Assembly: GCA_964575715.1 (NCBI GenBank) | Contig: CAZNSG010000037.1 | Location: forward strand, 1 to 44,538 | DNA: 44,538 bases | DNA from: PNAI01 sp964575715 | GTDB taxonomy: Bacteria; Pseudomonadota; Alphaproteobacteria; Rhizobiales; Xanthobacteraceae | Direction: 5' to 3' | Shown here: one piece after another, positions 35,202-44,538 of the stretch | How positions within the stretch are numbered: the stretch's first letter is position 1 | Layout of the letters: every line of letters starts with the position of its first letter | Notes under the pieces: generated by a model | The model's input: the letters and a program-made list of their open reading frames with translations, nothing else | Database searches by the model: none | Told to the model about the DNA's origin: nothing | Position numbers and translations under genes: made by a program

Positions 35202-36023
35202 TCAGATCAGATCGGCAAAACTCTTTTCCATGTTTCGGAACGTCCGAATTCCGAGCCACATGAAGAAGATCGTGACGCCGATGCTCAACAGAAAGCCGGG
35301 CAGATAGAACTGGCTTTGTCCGCCCAGTATGCACCAGCGAAACCCATCGATGACGCCGACCACTGGATTCAAGGAATAGAGCAGCCGCCACTGCTCGGGC
35401 ACCACGCTTGAGCTGAAGCCAACCGGCGACACATAGAGGCCGAACTGAACGATGAACGGGATGATATAACGAATGTCGCGGTACTTGACGTTGAGCGCGG
35501 TGAGCCACAGGCCGGGGCCGAGGCTTGCGAAAAAGGCGATCAGCACAAAGACGGGCAGAAAAACGATCTGCCAACCCGGCACAAACTGGTACCAGATCAT
35601 GAGCGCCACGAGTATCGCAAAGCTGATAATGAAATCCACGAACGCAACACCGACGGCCGCCATCGGCACGATCAGCCGGGGAAAATAGACCTTGCTGATC
35701 AGGTTGGCGCTGCCGAGGAGACTATTGGACGCGTCCGCCAAGGCACTCGAGAAGAAAATCCATGGCAGCATGCCGGCGAAGACCATGATGGCGTATGGCG
35801 CAGTCCCTTCCGAGGGCAAATTCGCAAGCTTGCCGAAGATGACGGTGAAGACCACCATGGTCAGAAACGGCCGAATGACCGCCCAGGCGGCCCCGATCAC
35901 GGTCTGCTTGTAGCGGACGGCGACATCTCGCCAGGCCAGGACGCGAAACAGCTCGCGGTATTGCCAGATATCCCGCCAATAATGGCGCTCGGCACGACCC
36001 GCTTCGATGACAATTTCCTGCAT
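35202..36023 (-). CDS. wzm: ABC transporter permease for polysaccharide export (Wzm-like)
   Basis: The protein has 273 residues with six membrane segments. It opens RHYWRDIWQYRELFRVLAWRD then VAVRYKQTVIGAAWAVIRPF, the ABC-2 permease entry of Wzm/KpsM-type exporters, and has the coupling-helix context YRDIRYIIPFIVQFGLYVSPVGF. It forms the channel with the Wzt ATPase, whose start lies 20 bases downstream. Substrate is presumably the undecaprenyl-linked glycan assembled by the surrounding transferases. Confidence 0.92.
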   Translation of the reverse strand: MQEIVIEAGRAERHYWRDIWQYRELFRVLAWRDVAVRYKQTVIGAAWAVIRPFLTMVVFTVIFGKLANLPSEGTAPYAIMVFAGMLPWIFFSSALADASNSLLGSANLISKVYFPRLIVPMAAVGVAFVDFIISFAILVALMIWYQFVPGWQIVFLPVFVLIAFFASLGPGLWLTALNVKYRDIRYIIPFIVQFGLYVSPVGFSSSVVPEQWRLLYSLNPVVGVIDGFRWCILGGQSQFYLPGFLLSIGVTIFFMWLGIRTFRNMEKSFADLI

Positions 36024-36059
36024 GAGTTTAGACCTGAGATGCTCTCAAGTGGAGGCGCG

Positions 36060-36671
36060 TCAATATTTCAGTCGATAATAGAAGTATTTCAGGATTTCGT
36101 TTTGAAACGCGACAATCCCCTGCTCCGTCTTCCACCATTCTGCCGCAGTGTACTGGCGTGGCTCGAACGACGGGACGAGGATGCGAACGGATTGCCCGTC
36201 AAACTCCCGGCGGAATATCCAGCGGATGCGCCGGGCAGCGAAGATTTCAGTGGGAACGATGAGAGTTTTGATCGCATGGCGCTTGGCCCATTCGCGAAGC
36301 GCCAAAACCTCATCCCGGGTGTTCTTGTTCGATGCTCCGAAGTTTTCAATGTCCGTGGCCGGCACTCCCAGAGACAAAAGCACGCGACGGTTCGCTTCAG
36401 TGTGTCCTCGAACCGCACCGATCGCCACGGCTCGATCGTCTTCGACGTGCGAGACCAGTACCTTCTTGACGAGGCCTTTGCGATAGAATTCGGCCGCCGC
36501 GAAGGGGCGAACGTCGATCCCTCCTCCCAACACGACGGCTGCATCAGCTTCGGTGACTGGATCCGAGACTATCCATGATTCAGCCGCATTACGAAGGAGC
36601 GGTTCCCGCTCGACCCACGCCAAAGCGGCAAGGCCAACGAGCACGAGCATGACGGCAGCAAAGCGTCGCAT
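36060..36671 (-). CDS. YdcF-like (DUF218) membrane-anchored protein
   Basis: The protein has 203 residues from ATG 36671, where a single hydrophobic anchor (MLVLVGLAALAWV) begins; ATG 36740 or 36812 would lengthen it and the latter overlaps the GT4 gene. The DUF218 fold is seen in ADAAVVLGGGIDVRPFAAAE and VEDDRAVAIGAVRGHTEANR, then TRDEVLALREWAKRHAIKTL. Family members sit in the inner membrane with the domain on the periplasmic side; a role in envelope or polysaccharide metabolism is proposed for some, but no reaction is fixed. It lies between the GT4 and the Wzm gene, so it probably belongs to the export step. Confidence 0.78.
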   Translation of the reverse strand: MRRFAAVMLVLVGLAALAWVEREPLLRNAAESWIVSDPVTEADAAVVLGGGIDVRPFAAAEFYRKGLVKKVLVSHVEDDRAVAIGAVRGHTEANRRVLLSLGVPATDIENFGASNKNTRDEVLALREWAKRHAIKTLIVPTEIFAARRIRWIFRREFDGQSVRILVPSFEPRQYTAAEWWKTEQGIVAFQNEILKYFYYRLKY

Positions 36672-36778
36672 CCGGCGTGTCCGAATTGTCCCAGCGGTGA
36701 CCGCATTGAACGGCTGCGATCGTGTTAAATCTAACAACATTAAAGCACTCAATGGACCAAGTGTTTTTTTGTGGCCGA

Positions 36779-37915
36779 TCAGGCGGCCGCGAACGAAGCC
36801 TGCTGGCGGCACCAGTCAACCACCCGGGTTCGGAATTTTTGCACGCTGAATGTGCTAATGCACTCAATGCGTCGTGGGTCTTCTCCAGCGGCACGACTGT
36901 TGTGCGCTTCGAGGATGGCCGATATCGCGCCGTACAATTCATCCTGGTTCGTCGGGTCGACCAGACGACCGAGGCGTCCATCGAGCAAGGCCTCGCGCGA
37001 GCCGTCGGCGCGACTGCCTACAACCGGGACACCACAGGCAGCGGCCTCGATGAGCACGATTCCAAACCCCTCGCCTGTGCTCGGCATTACAAAGGCGTCT
37101 GCCAAATTGTAGTGCGCAACCTTTTCCGATTCTGGAACGTGCCCAGCGAAGACGACCTTGTCGGATACCGCTAGCGTTGCGGCCTTGGCTTTAAGCCGAG
37201 CACGATCGTCGCCCTTCCCGACAATTAGATATTTAAGATTCGGAAATCGTTCCAGCAGCCGCGGCATGAGATCGATCACTTCGTCACAACCCTTGTAGCG
37301 CTCCTGAGACGCAAGACGTCCGACCGTCAAGATGACCCTGCAGGATTGCAAACCATACCGCTTGACCAAGTCTAAATCTGGCGGCTGCGGCCGAAAACGA
37401 TCGAGATCAACGCAATTCGGCAGAATGAACGCCCGCTCCATGGGTAGCTTGGACCAACGCGTGAATTGTGTCGCCGAGTAGCGGCTGACCGCAATGAATG
37501 CATCCACGTGACTTACCAGCTGGTTGACCAGAAACTTGTGCGAGGGCCCCCACGCTTCTACTCCATGGATGATCAGCGCAAGCCGCACGCGGAAAAGTCG
37601 GGCCATGAGCCAGGCCGCAGGAAGTAAATAAAGGTGGCCACAGATCACCAGGTCGACTTGGCATCGGCTCCAGAGATACGCTGCGAGGTGAGAAAGGTAA
37701 GCCGCCCTGCCCCGAGCGGCTGCACGGTGATAAACCACCGATTCTGGGATCCGTTCCTTGATCGGCTCGCCGATCAGACGCGGCAGCGCATACACGCGCT
37801 CCACCAAAGCACAGTCATCGAGCGCCCAAAGGAAGTCGCGATTGAATTTGGCAATGCCGCCGGCGCCTCCAAAACCGTCGGTCAGCAACATCAAAATTCT
37901 AAGACCATCGCTCAT
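36779..37915 (-). CDS. Glycosyltransferase family 4
   Basis: The protein has 378 residues from ATG 37915; it begins right after the TGA of asnB (TGAGATG). The frame extends to 38143, but only over asnB. LRILMLLTDGFGGAGGIAKF gives the Gly-Gly acceptor loop, VILTVGRLASQERYKGCDEV the phosphate contacts, and GEGFGIVLIEAAACGVPVVGS the EX7E motif. A hydrophobic stretch (YLLPAAWLMARLFRVRLALI) may help it sit on the membrane. It is coupled to asnB upstream. Confidence 0.9.
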   Translation of the reverse strand: MSDGLRILMLLTDGFGGAGGIAKFNRDFLWALDDCALVERVYALPRLIGEPIKERIPESVVYHRAAARGRAAYLSHLAAYLWSRCQVDLVICGHLYLLPAAWLMARLFRVRLALIIHGVEAWGPSHKFLVNQLVSHVDAFIAVSRYSATQFTRWSKLPMERAFILPNCVDLDRFRPQPPDLDLVKRYGLQSCRVILTVGRLASQERYKGCDEVIDLMPRLLERFPNLKYLIVGKGDDRARLKAKAATLAVSDKVVFAGHVPESEKVAHYNLADAFVMPSTGEGFGIVLIEAAACGVPVVGSRADGSREALLDGRLGRLVDPTNQDELYGAISAILEAHNSRAAGEDPRRIECISTFSVQKFRTRVVDWCRQQASFAAA

Positions 37916-37916
37916 C

Positions 37917-39746
37917 TCACGCCGCCGCAGGCGACGATGCCTGCGACTGAGCTGGCCGAGCGGTGGAGCGAAACCGGCGATGGACCTTGGCTGCCCAGCC
38001 GCGTAACCCGTGTGAGGATGTTTCTGATTGACCGCCAATCCACTTGCGCACGGGTGTCGTAAACCCTGTCTTGGGTCGATCAAGGATCGCTGGCGGCAGA
38101 TTTCGAGCGCAAGCGGCGAGGTCTCGTTTCTCGGGCGGCGCATTCGAGGCGATGGCGGGCCCTAGTCGCTCGATTAATTTCATGTCCACGAAGGGGACGC
38201 GAACTTCCACGCCATGGGCCATACTCGACCAATCGGTATCACGCAGCAGCTGATTGCGCATGTACCAACACGACTCCAACGCGGCAATTTTGGCGTGTGG
38301 TGTTGCTCCGCCCCTGATCAGCGGATTGATCGTTTTCGTTAGCGCCGAAATGGTCGACAATTTCTCCAGGCCTTCCTTGATCCAGGATTCATCGAGCAAC
38401 GCATCAAGTTCGCCTACAAGATGCAGGGCGCGTCGCAAAAGATAGGCGCTTGCGATGTCTCCGGAATGCGAAAGAAGCCCCGCAATTTTGGGCGAGATCG
38501 CTGGCAAGGGCGTCACTCTCATAACGGATTCAAATATTCGGCCAAATGCTCTGTGAGCTTTTAGGCACCTTCCCCACTTCAGGAGCTTCGGTACCTGATC
38601 AAAGGAGGGATATCCGCCAAATAGTTCGTCACCACCAAGACCGGAGAGCGCAACTTTGAGCCCCTGCGACGCGGCCGCACGGCTGATGAGGTATGTATTG
38701 AGACCATCGATCGATGGCTGGTCCATGCTCGCAAAGAAATCATCGAGAATTTCTTCAAATTCGCCACGGCGAATTCGTACGGTGGCATGATTGCTGCGCA
38801 ATATTTTCGCTGCAGATTCCGCGAGAAGCGCCTCGTCTTCGGATGTGCCGGCATATTCGTCGAAAGCAAGCGTCACCGTATGCAGGCGCGTTCCGCATTC
38901 GGCAGCAAGTGAGGCGATGACATTGGAATCGATTCCAGCCGAAAGAAAAATTCCGATCGGCACGTCCGATACCAGGTGATAGCGCACCGACTCCAATAGC
39001 AATTCGCGTAATTCACCGGCAGCGAGCGGCTGTGGAGGACGGCTTACGTAGCTTTGTTCTACGCAAGCGAACACTTTTGAACCAGGCGGTGTCTGCCCGG
39101 CACGGATGCGTTGCACATGGCCGGCTGGAAACATTCGGATGCCGGTCCACCAGGAAAATGGTTCCGGCACATGACCCCAAAGATAAAACCCTGCCAGCGC
39201 AGCTGCATCGCGCCCGGTATCAACGGGGGCGCAACTCGCGATTGGACGGGCCTGCGAGGCAAACCACATGATGCCGTCGCACTGCGATACATAGAGCGGT
39301 TTGATGCCGTAGGGGTCACGTACGAGCCATAACTCCTGCTCCAATGCGTCCCACAAGGCAAAGGCATACATACCGCGCAGCTTCGGTAAGGCCGCCTCGC
39401 CCCACTGCGTTATGGCATTGATTAGCACTTCGGTGTCACTCTTAGTCGAGAAGCGGCAACCCAAGCGCTCGAGTTCCAACCTCAACGCCCGATAATTATA
39501 AATCTCACCGTTGAACGTAATCGTCCACCGACTACTCACATCCGACATCGGTTGCGCGCCAGAAGAACCAGTATCGATGATGGCAAGACGCCGGTGGCCC
39601 AGCACAACACGCCTGTCGTCCGACGACCACAATCCCGATCCGTCCGGCCCACGACGACGCTGCAGATCGTTGAGCCGCGAAACTACTGTCGCATTGATCG
39701 GCCCTGAACTAGGGTCGAACGCAAAGGCACCCGCTATGCCACACAC
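37917..39746 (-). CDS. asnB: Glutamine-dependent asparagine synthetase family amidotransferase
   Basis: The protein has 609 residues. The N-terminus MCGIAGAFAFDPSSGP has the glutaminase nucleophile Cys2, and FNGEIYNYRALRLELE and the synthetase PP-loop (FLSAGIDSNV near 257) follow. In the PP-loop Ala replaces Gly in SGGxDS, a change found in this branch. AsnB-type enzymes in surface-glycan clusters amidate uronic acids or other sugar acids using glutamine and ATP. That is the more likely job here than asparagine synthesis, given the flanking glycosyltransferase and copolymerase genes. The terminal part is unusually Ala/Gln-rich. Confidence 0.88.
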   Translation of the reverse strand: MCGIAGAFAFDPSSGPINATVVSRLNDLQRRRGPDGSGLWSSDDRRVVLGHRRLAIIDTGSSGAQPMSDVSSRWTITFNGEIYNYRALRLELERLGCRFSTKSDTEVLINAITQWGEAALPKLRGMYAFALWDALEQELWLVRDPYGIKPLYVSQCDGIMWFASQARPIASCAPVDTGRDAAALAGFYLWGHVPEPFSWWTGIRMFPAGHVQRIRAGQTPPGSKVFACVEQSYVSRPPQPLAAGELRELLLESVRYHLVSDVPIGIFLSAGIDSNVIASLAAECGTRLHTVTLAFDEYAGTSEDEALLAESAAKILRSNHATVRIRRGEFEEILDDFFASMDQPSIDGLNTYLISRAAASQGLKVALSGLGGDELFGGYPSFDQVPKLLKWGRCLKAHRAFGRIFESVMRVTPLPAISPKIAGLLSHSGDIASAYLLRRALHLVGELDALLDESWIKEGLEKLSTISALTKTINPLIRGGATPHAKIAALESCWYMRNQLLRDTDWSSMAHGVEVRVPFVDMKLIERLGPAIASNAPPEKRDLAACARNLPPAILDRPKTGFTTPVRKWIGGQSETSSHGLRGWAAKVHRRFRSTARPAQSQASSPAAA

Positions 39747-39780
39747 GGTGATGTGCTCCGAACCAATTGATAAATGACGG

Positions 39781-40434
39781 CTAGTTGGCCGGCGTCGCGC
39801 GACTGAATGTCAACCCAATGTCTACCAGACGCCTCGCTGAAAGCCCGGCAGCGCTCAAATGATTTCTAATATCTTCACGCACGCCTTCGGATTTTTCCGA
39901 CAGAAATTCTCGAAGTTTTCCTTTTTGTATGTCCGATAAATTGATCGCCGCTATATCCCTAGCGCCGCGCTGTTTGGCTTCCGGAGGCAGAATTTCCCAT
40001 ATCGACACCGCGAACATGCCCCGCTGCGCCATGAGGTAGCCTTCATTGGGCCCGATCAACGTCGAGATGGCCAAAGCCTCCACCACCAGGCTAGGATCAT
40101 CTCCGACGATTTGCCTCATATCAGACAACAATAACCAGAAATCCGCCGACGATGGTCGCACCGCGAGTATTTCGATTTCTTCATCGCGCCGCGCCAACGC
40201 TGCATTTTCGGCATTCCAATCATTCACAGTCGATAATGCGGATACTCGCGCCGAATAGGTGAGACCTGGAACGTTCATCCATGGTCGAAGCGCATCCCCT
40301 CGTTTTTCATCAGCGCCAAGCCGTGCTTCGGCTATGCCAAAGCGCACGATGTCCCAACCGCGGAGCAAAGCCAGCGCGCACAACGTTATAATCGCAAGTG
40401 AGACGATAATTCGAGCTATTGGGACGCGCATCAT
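39781..40434 (-). CDS. Conserved membrane-anchored protein of unknown function
   Basis: The protein has 217 residues from ATG 40434; an earlier start at 40506 has no family support. One N-terminal membrane segment (IARIIVSLAIITLCALALL) is followed by a helical soluble part rich in Ala, Glu and Arg, with no motif I recognise. The helical repeats around SSADFWLLLSDMRQIV and PSLVVEALAISTLIG could form a small TPR-like unit. It lies between asnB and the copolymerase kinase, so a role as an accessory of polymer length control or export is plausible, but not shown. Confidence 0.6.
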   Translation of the reverse strand: MMRVPIARIIVSLAIITLCALALLRGWDIVRFGIAEARLGADEKRGDALRPWMNVPGLTYSARVSALSTVNDWNAENAALARRDEEIEILAVRPSSADFWLLLSDMRQIVGDDPSLVVEALAISTLIGPNEGYLMAQRGMFAVSIWEILPPEAKQRGARDIAAINLSDIQKGKLREFLSEKSEGVREDIRNHLSAAGLSARRLVDIGLTFSRATPAN

Positions 40435-40587
40435 TATGTGAAACAGGTACAAACCATAGTTGGCAATCTCCGTAGATTGCGCCGGCAGATTACCCGACTC
40501 GACCAAGCGAATTTAGCCATCGAGCGGAATGCAATTTGGCACAATATCGGTTCGATGGACATTGCAAACGCGCACGCAATCCGCAAC

Positions 40588-42828
40588 TCACTTATCGTAG
40601 TATTTTTTATAGGTGTTGCTGTAATAGTATGGATAAGCATGTTTTCCGTATTTGCGCGCCTCAGCCTCATTGACGAAATTGAATACGATGCCAGCAATTT
40701 GTTTGTGTCCCGAAAATTGCTGGATGGAATACTTGATCATCTCACGCGCCGTTCCCGCCCAACGGACGACATACACCGTTTTATCGACCAATCGTGAGAC
40801 AATCAGTGGATCAACGACCGGTCCGACCGGTGGCGTGTCGATAATGATAAAATCGAATGACCGTTTGCACACTTCCAAGAGCGATTTCATTCGATCGGAA
40901 CTCAAAAGATCAGTCGGATTCTGAGTTTCCCTGCCAGCAGAAAGCACCCAATATTTTGCGACCGCATCATACTTTATAATATCTTGCGGGTTCGCATTAT
41001 CAAGCAGCAGATCGACAAGGCCACGCTCTTTGTGCGTCCCGAGAAAATGCGATGCCGAGGGATGCCGCATATCCGCGTCAATAAACAGCACCTTTAGATT
41101 AGATGTCGCCGCGGATGCAGCAATTGACAGTGCAATGGTTGTCTTGCCTTCGTTCGGCAGCGTCGACGTTACCTGTATAATTTTCGGCGGATTATCCACA
41201 TCGGTCATATGGATTCCGCTCCTCAGCATCCGCATGACTTCGCTGAAACGAGACAGCGGAATCTGAACCGGGCACAAAGCAATTGGAATGACTTTTCCGT
41301 TCGCCGTGGTGTCGCTTTTTTCCATGCGGTAAACCGAAGCCAGTAGAGGAAGCTCCAGCACCTGTTCAATCTGCTGTGGCGTGGTAAACCCAGTATTGAG
41401 CCTTTCTTTTGCTACGGCACCGCCGACGCCAAGAATTAGACCTATGAACAAGACCACCATCATCGATTTGAATATCTGCGGGGAGCTCGGCGCTCCAGGC
41501 GGCTGCGCGGGCGTGATGACGCGAGCATCGCGGGCCTCAAAGGTCGCCTGCTCTTGCGTAATTTTTGCCTTCTGAAGAAAGTCCTCGAACAGGCTCTTGT
41601 TGACTGCCGCCGTCCTCTCGAGTTCGCGTAGCGTAATGGTTGTCTTGTCGTCGATCCCGGTCTGGCCTGTGACTTCGCGAAGAGACCGCTCGATTGCCGC
41701 CTCTCTGGACATCGCCAATTCGTATTCGTTTTTAACCTTCGCGCTTACCTGCTTTTTTTCGACGTTGATTGCCCGCTCAACATCGCGCCGCTCTGCCCGG
41801 ACATTGACCACGAGAGGATGCCGATCGTTATAGCGCGCGACGAGGTCGGCTTCGCGCTGCGAAACAGCAGCCAATTGCCCGCGCAGTGTCGAGATGGCAG
41901 CATTTGCGGTGGTTAGATCCGGCAAACTCTGGATATCGCCACCTTTAGCTTCGATGGATTGCAAAAGCTCAAGGCGGGCTTTTTTCTCCGCCGTCTCCCC
42001 GCGCGCTGTAACAAGCTTGGCATTTAGTTCTGATAATTGCTGCTGACTTAACGTAACGTTGGCGCTGCTCTGAATCAGACCGTTATCGGCACGAAATTGC
42101 GCGACTGCTTCCTCCGACTCGCGAAGTTGTGTTCGTAATTCTGCAAGACGATCACTAAGCCACGCGGACGATCTTTTTGCAGCGTCGAAACGCGCATCGA
42201 GTTTCTCGACAACAAAGGCGTTTGCGACCGCATTTGTGAGTCTCGCAGCCCGTAACGGATCAACTGAATTGACGGAAACAGAGAGAATGTATAATTGCGT
42301 TCCCCTAGAGACATTTACCGCTCCCTTCAGAGCGTTGACTGCTGCCGTAATACGGGCCTCCGACACCGGATTTTCTGGCTCAGCAGATTGCGAATTGATT
42401 TCGGCCGATGTTCCATATATGAAAAAGAGCGAACGGACTCTTGTGAAAATTGATGAGTCCTGCACAGGAACGGAACCGAATTCAGGATCGGAATACAAAC
42501 GTTCTTTTTCAATCACTCGCCGCAAGAACACACTGGAGCGCATAATTGCCATCTGACTCTCGACCATAGCAAAATCAAGATTGCCCTCGTAGACTGCCAA
42601 TTCTCCTGGGGCTTTTTCTCTCCGCGGCTCGAGCAAGACATCGGCATAGGCCGTATAACGCGGCGTTTCCTTGAGCACGTTGATGGCCCCAATGAGAAGC
42701 GTCACGCCTACCACTGAAGCGATGAACTTCCACTGTCGCCACGCAAAACTGATGACTTCCCATAAGTCGAAGCCATGGTCGTCGGCGGCGGTGTCTAATG
42801 AACTTGCTTGGGAAAGCCGGTTTAACAT
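40588..42828 (-). CDS. Polysaccharide copolymerase with tyrosine kinase (Wzc/ExoP-like)
   Basis: The protein has 746 residues. It has a Wzz-type chain-length region with membrane segments WKFIASVVGVTLLIGAINVL and MMVVLFIGLILGVGGAVA and a long coiled coil between them. The cytoplasmic BY-kinase domain has Walker A PNEGKTT at 558-564, Walker A-prime VLFIDADMRHP near 580, and Walker B FIIIDTPP near 660. The C-terminus holds a Tyr cluster (YPYYYSNTYKKYYDK), the autophosphorylation site of Wzc-like proteins. It controls chain length and export. Wzy-dependent systems normally use it, so its presence beside an ABC exporter is noteworthy. Confidence 0.93.
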   Translation of the reverse strand: MLNRLSQASSLDTAADDHGFDLWEVISFAWRQWKFIASVVGVTLLIGAINVLKETPRYTAYADVLLEPRREKAPGELAVYEGNLDFAMVESQMAIMRSSVFLRRVIEKERLYSDPEFGSVPVQDSSIFTRVRSLFFIYGTSAEINSQSAEPENPVSEARITAAVNALKGAVNVSRGTQLYILSVSVNSVDPLRAARLTNAVANAFVVEKLDARFDAAKRSSAWLSDRLAELRTQLRESEEAVAQFRADNGLIQSSANVTLSQQQLSELNAKLVTARGETAEKKARLELLQSIEAKGGDIQSLPDLTTANAAISTLRGQLAAVSQREADLVARYNDRHPLVVNVRAERRDVERAINVEKKQVSAKVKNEYELAMSREAAIERSLREVTGQTGIDDKTTITLRELERTAAVNKSLFEDFLQKAKITQEQATFEARDARVITPAQPPGAPSSPQIFKSMMVVLFIGLILGVGGAVAKERLNTGFTTPQQIEQVLELPLLASVYRMEKSDTTANGKVIPIALCPVQIPLSRFSEVMRMLRSGIHMTDVDNPPKIIQVTSTLPNEGKTTIALSIAASAATSNLKVLFIDADMRHPSASHFLGTHKERGLVDLLLDNANPQDIIKYDAVAKYWVLSAGRETQNPTDLLSSDRMKSLLEVCKRSFDFIIIDTPPVGPVVDPLIVSRLVDKTVYVVRWAGTAREMIKYSIQQFSGHKQIAGIVFNFVNEAEARKYGKHAYPYYYSNTYKKYYDK

Positions 42829-42909
42829 CTAACCACTCTTAAAGGTTTTGAGCTCAGAGCGACCTGCACGTGATTTCTAAAAATCAACTCTTATAACAAG
42901 CATCTTCTG

Positions 42910-44400
42910 CTAATCCCGAAGATCCCGCAAAGAGCTCTCGGATTGCGCAACCCCAGCGCCCAAGAGAGCGATGCATGTTAAGGCCACCGCCTGCATTTGC
43001 AAACTAAAGTCTGCCATAGCGTGAACGCCCGCCAGAACGGCGGCAGACGCGGCAATACTCGGGATCATGTCTTGCTCCTGACGCATTATCGCTCCTTTTA
43101 AACATCTTAAGATAAGTAAAACGATGCTTCCCACAAGCATCGATCCGAAAACCAAGCCCAGTCCTTGAAAAACCTCTAAATAAGTGTTGTGTGCTTGCTC
43201 CCATGCGCCCAACACATTGATTGATCGATCTCGGATCATCGGAAAAACGTCGATGAATGTCCCGTATCCGTAACCGAGCAAGGGAGCATCAAAAATTGAC
43301 CGCAGTGTGATCAAGTAGACCGCCAGACGGTTTTCGTCGGCGAGGCCGCGCTCGGTAATCTGACTTACAAAAATCTCACCAAACGCCAAGAAGGCTGCCA
43401 CAACAAGAAATGCGCCGAAGAGAATAGCATCTCGCCGGCTGATAAAATCTCTCTTCCGTAATCCTAAGGAAAGAACCCCGAAAGCAATTAGACCTACAAC
43501 TGTGGCAATGACTCCACCCCGTGATCCGCTGAGTAGGATTCCGGCCAAAGTCACACCCGCAGCTGCAAGAAATATCGTCACCCGTTGTCCAGTTGCTTCG
43601 ATGAATGAGGCTATCCTAAATCGAAGCGATCCATCGCCCGTTAGAACCTCATTCCGGTAGTGTCGCAATATCAGGCCACAGCTCGCAATGAATCCTATAC
43701 CCGCATAGGTCGCAAAGTGATTGTGATTGACGAAAGTTGAGGTCACGAACCGGTGGGATGTCCCATCTAAGGGCGTAAGCGCAAAGGAAATAAGGCCATA
43801 GATAACATAACCTGAAATGATGATGACAATTGCGACAACGAATTGATAGGCCCGCCTCGCATCGCGGCACAGCTGTAATGCAATCCAGAAGATGCTCGCG
43901 GCCGTAATAAGCCGCACCAGCGCCAAGGCCGTCAGATCGCGATTAATACTGATGCTGCCCTCAACAGGCCGCTGAAGTGCATCGGCAGTCATTGCCCATA
44001 TGGGGTGGTGCCAGGAAGCTGGCGTCCAGGTCGCATCCTGTATGACGATCCAAAGCAGAACTGCAAAAAAAAGTGCAGCGGGAGCCCGAAGCTGCTTGAT
44101 GCCCACGGCGTGGCGCTCGCCTCGGACCAAAATCACGATTTCGTAAACCACGGCGAGGCCTGGAAAGAAAATTGCATTTATGCCCCAGGCGATGAGATCA
44201 TTGCTGCCGTACCAAAATGGTGTCCAGGCCAGTCCCGCGATGAATGCCCCGAATATTACCCAATTAATCGTGCCGCTCAGCGGCCACTCTTGACTTAGTT
44301 TGTCCGTGGACGCAGTCGCGATCACCAGCCCTCCGCGCTCTTGCATGTGACGGTCAAAACTCAATCCAGCTGCCATGATTTGAGATCTATCTAAAGGCAC
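42910..44400 (-). CDS. O-antigen ligase/polymerase family protein (Wzy_C type)
   Basis: The protein has 496 residues with about twelve membrane segments. The ligase-family loop STFVNHNHFATYAGIGF, LLSGSRGG and the large periplasmic loop ending AWEQAHNTYLEVFQGLGLVF match the Wzy_C/WaaL pattern, including the conserved His-Asn/Thr stretch. It either ligates the glycan to lipid A core or another acceptor, or polymerises repeats; sequence alone does not separate the two. It is the first gene of the leftward transcript in this window, with the Wzc-like gene 81 bases downstream. Confidence 0.88.
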   Translation of the reverse strand: MPLDRSQIMAAGLSFDRHMQERGGLVIATASTDKLSQEWPLSGTINWVIFGAFIAGLAWTPFWYGSNDLIAWGINAIFFPGLAVVYEIVILVRGERHAVGIKQLRAPAALFFAVLLWIVIQDATWTPASWHHPIWAMTADALQRPVEGSISINRDLTALALVRLITAASIFWIALQLCRDARRAYQFVVAIVIIISGYVIYGLISFALTPLDGTSHRFVTSTFVNHNHFATYAGIGFIASCGLILRHYRNEVLTGDGSLRFRIASFIEATGQRVTIFLAAAGVTLAGILLSGSRGGVIATVVGLIAFGVLSLGLRKRDFISRRDAILFGAFLVVAAFLAFGEIFVSQITERGLADENRLAVYLITLRSIFDAPLLGYGYGTFIDVFPMIRDRSINVLGAWEQAHNTYLEVFQGLGLVFGSMLVGSIVLLILRCLKGAIMRQEQDMIPSIAASAAVLAGVHAMADFSLQMQAVALTCIALLGAGVAQSESSLRDLRD

Positions 44401-44538
44401 TACTGTCCGGTTAAGCGAGCAGCGTAGCGGGAATAAGTCCTGCGATACATGATGTTAGCGGCGATTTTGTTTGGTGTCGATTTGAACGCGGGTCGGTGAT
44501 TTTTGCGGTAGTTTTCCCGATTTTCACGATCGGGGGTC
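44401..44538. other. Gene-free window edge upstream of the ligase gene
   Basis: I see no coding frame here. It must contain the leftward promoter of the glycan transcript, although no clear -35/-10 pair stands out. A 6-bp inverted repeat, CCCGAT (44516-44521) and ATCGGG (44529-44534), lies at the very end; it may belong to a mobile element starting beyond the window. Confidence 0.3.

Overview
The window reads like an alphaproteobacterial chromosome, probably Hyphomicrobiales and Bradyrhizobium-like. I infer this from the style of the proteins (a Fic protein, an IS66 remnant, large FkbM and glycosyltransferase islands), not from a marker gene. Nearly all genes are on the minus strand. The main content is a surface-glycan locus with a compact RiPP locus of lasso-peptide type at its left edge.

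Left border, 1-2.97 kb: a Fic protein running off the window, a broken IS66 fragment, a UDP-glucuronate decarboxylase, and gene debris. The debris includes a decayed asparagine-synthetase-like cyclase and a possible nucleotidyltransferase scrap.

RiPP locus, 2.7-10 kb. Leftward from a divergent control region at about 7.7 kb run a 60-residue precursor peptide, a decayed PqqD-like B1 gene, an intact Asn-synthetase-like cyclase (C) without the glutaminase cysteine, a transglutaminase-like B2 leader peptidase, a PRMT-like methyltransferase, an intact PqqD-like B1, and a second, decayed cyclase. Rightward run an HPr-kinase-like peptide kinase and a PF14907-type nucleotidyltransferase. The precursor has a W-x-x-P-x-L leader motif, Gly40 and Asp47 placed for an 8-residue macrolactam, two cysteines and a C-terminal Ser. 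The expected product is a lasso-like peptide that is phosphorylated, and possibly glyco-phosphorylated, on its tail. One B1-C pair has lost B1 and the other has lost C, so the working system appears to be assembled from two diverged paralogous modules.

Glycan locus, 10.0-44.4 kb: 29 genes, all leftward and often overlapping by 1-11 bases. Thirteen are glycosyltransferases (nine GT4/GT1-like, three GT2, one exostosin-like GT47). Six are FkbM-type O-methyltransferases. The rest are a NodU-type carbamoyltransferase, GalE, a canonical glutamine-dependent AsnB, a YdcF-like protein, a Wzy-like polymerase, an ABC exporter pair whose ATPase has a Wzt-type C-terminal extension, a Wzc/ExoP-like copolymerase with tyrosine kinase, an O-antigen-ligase family protein and a small anchored protein of unknown function. 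No initiating phosphoglycosyltransferase or Wzx flippase is in the window. The likely product is a long, heterogeneous polysaccharide rich in O-methyl and carbamoyl groups. It may contain xylose or other uronate-derived sugars and galactose.

The last 138 bases hold no gene.
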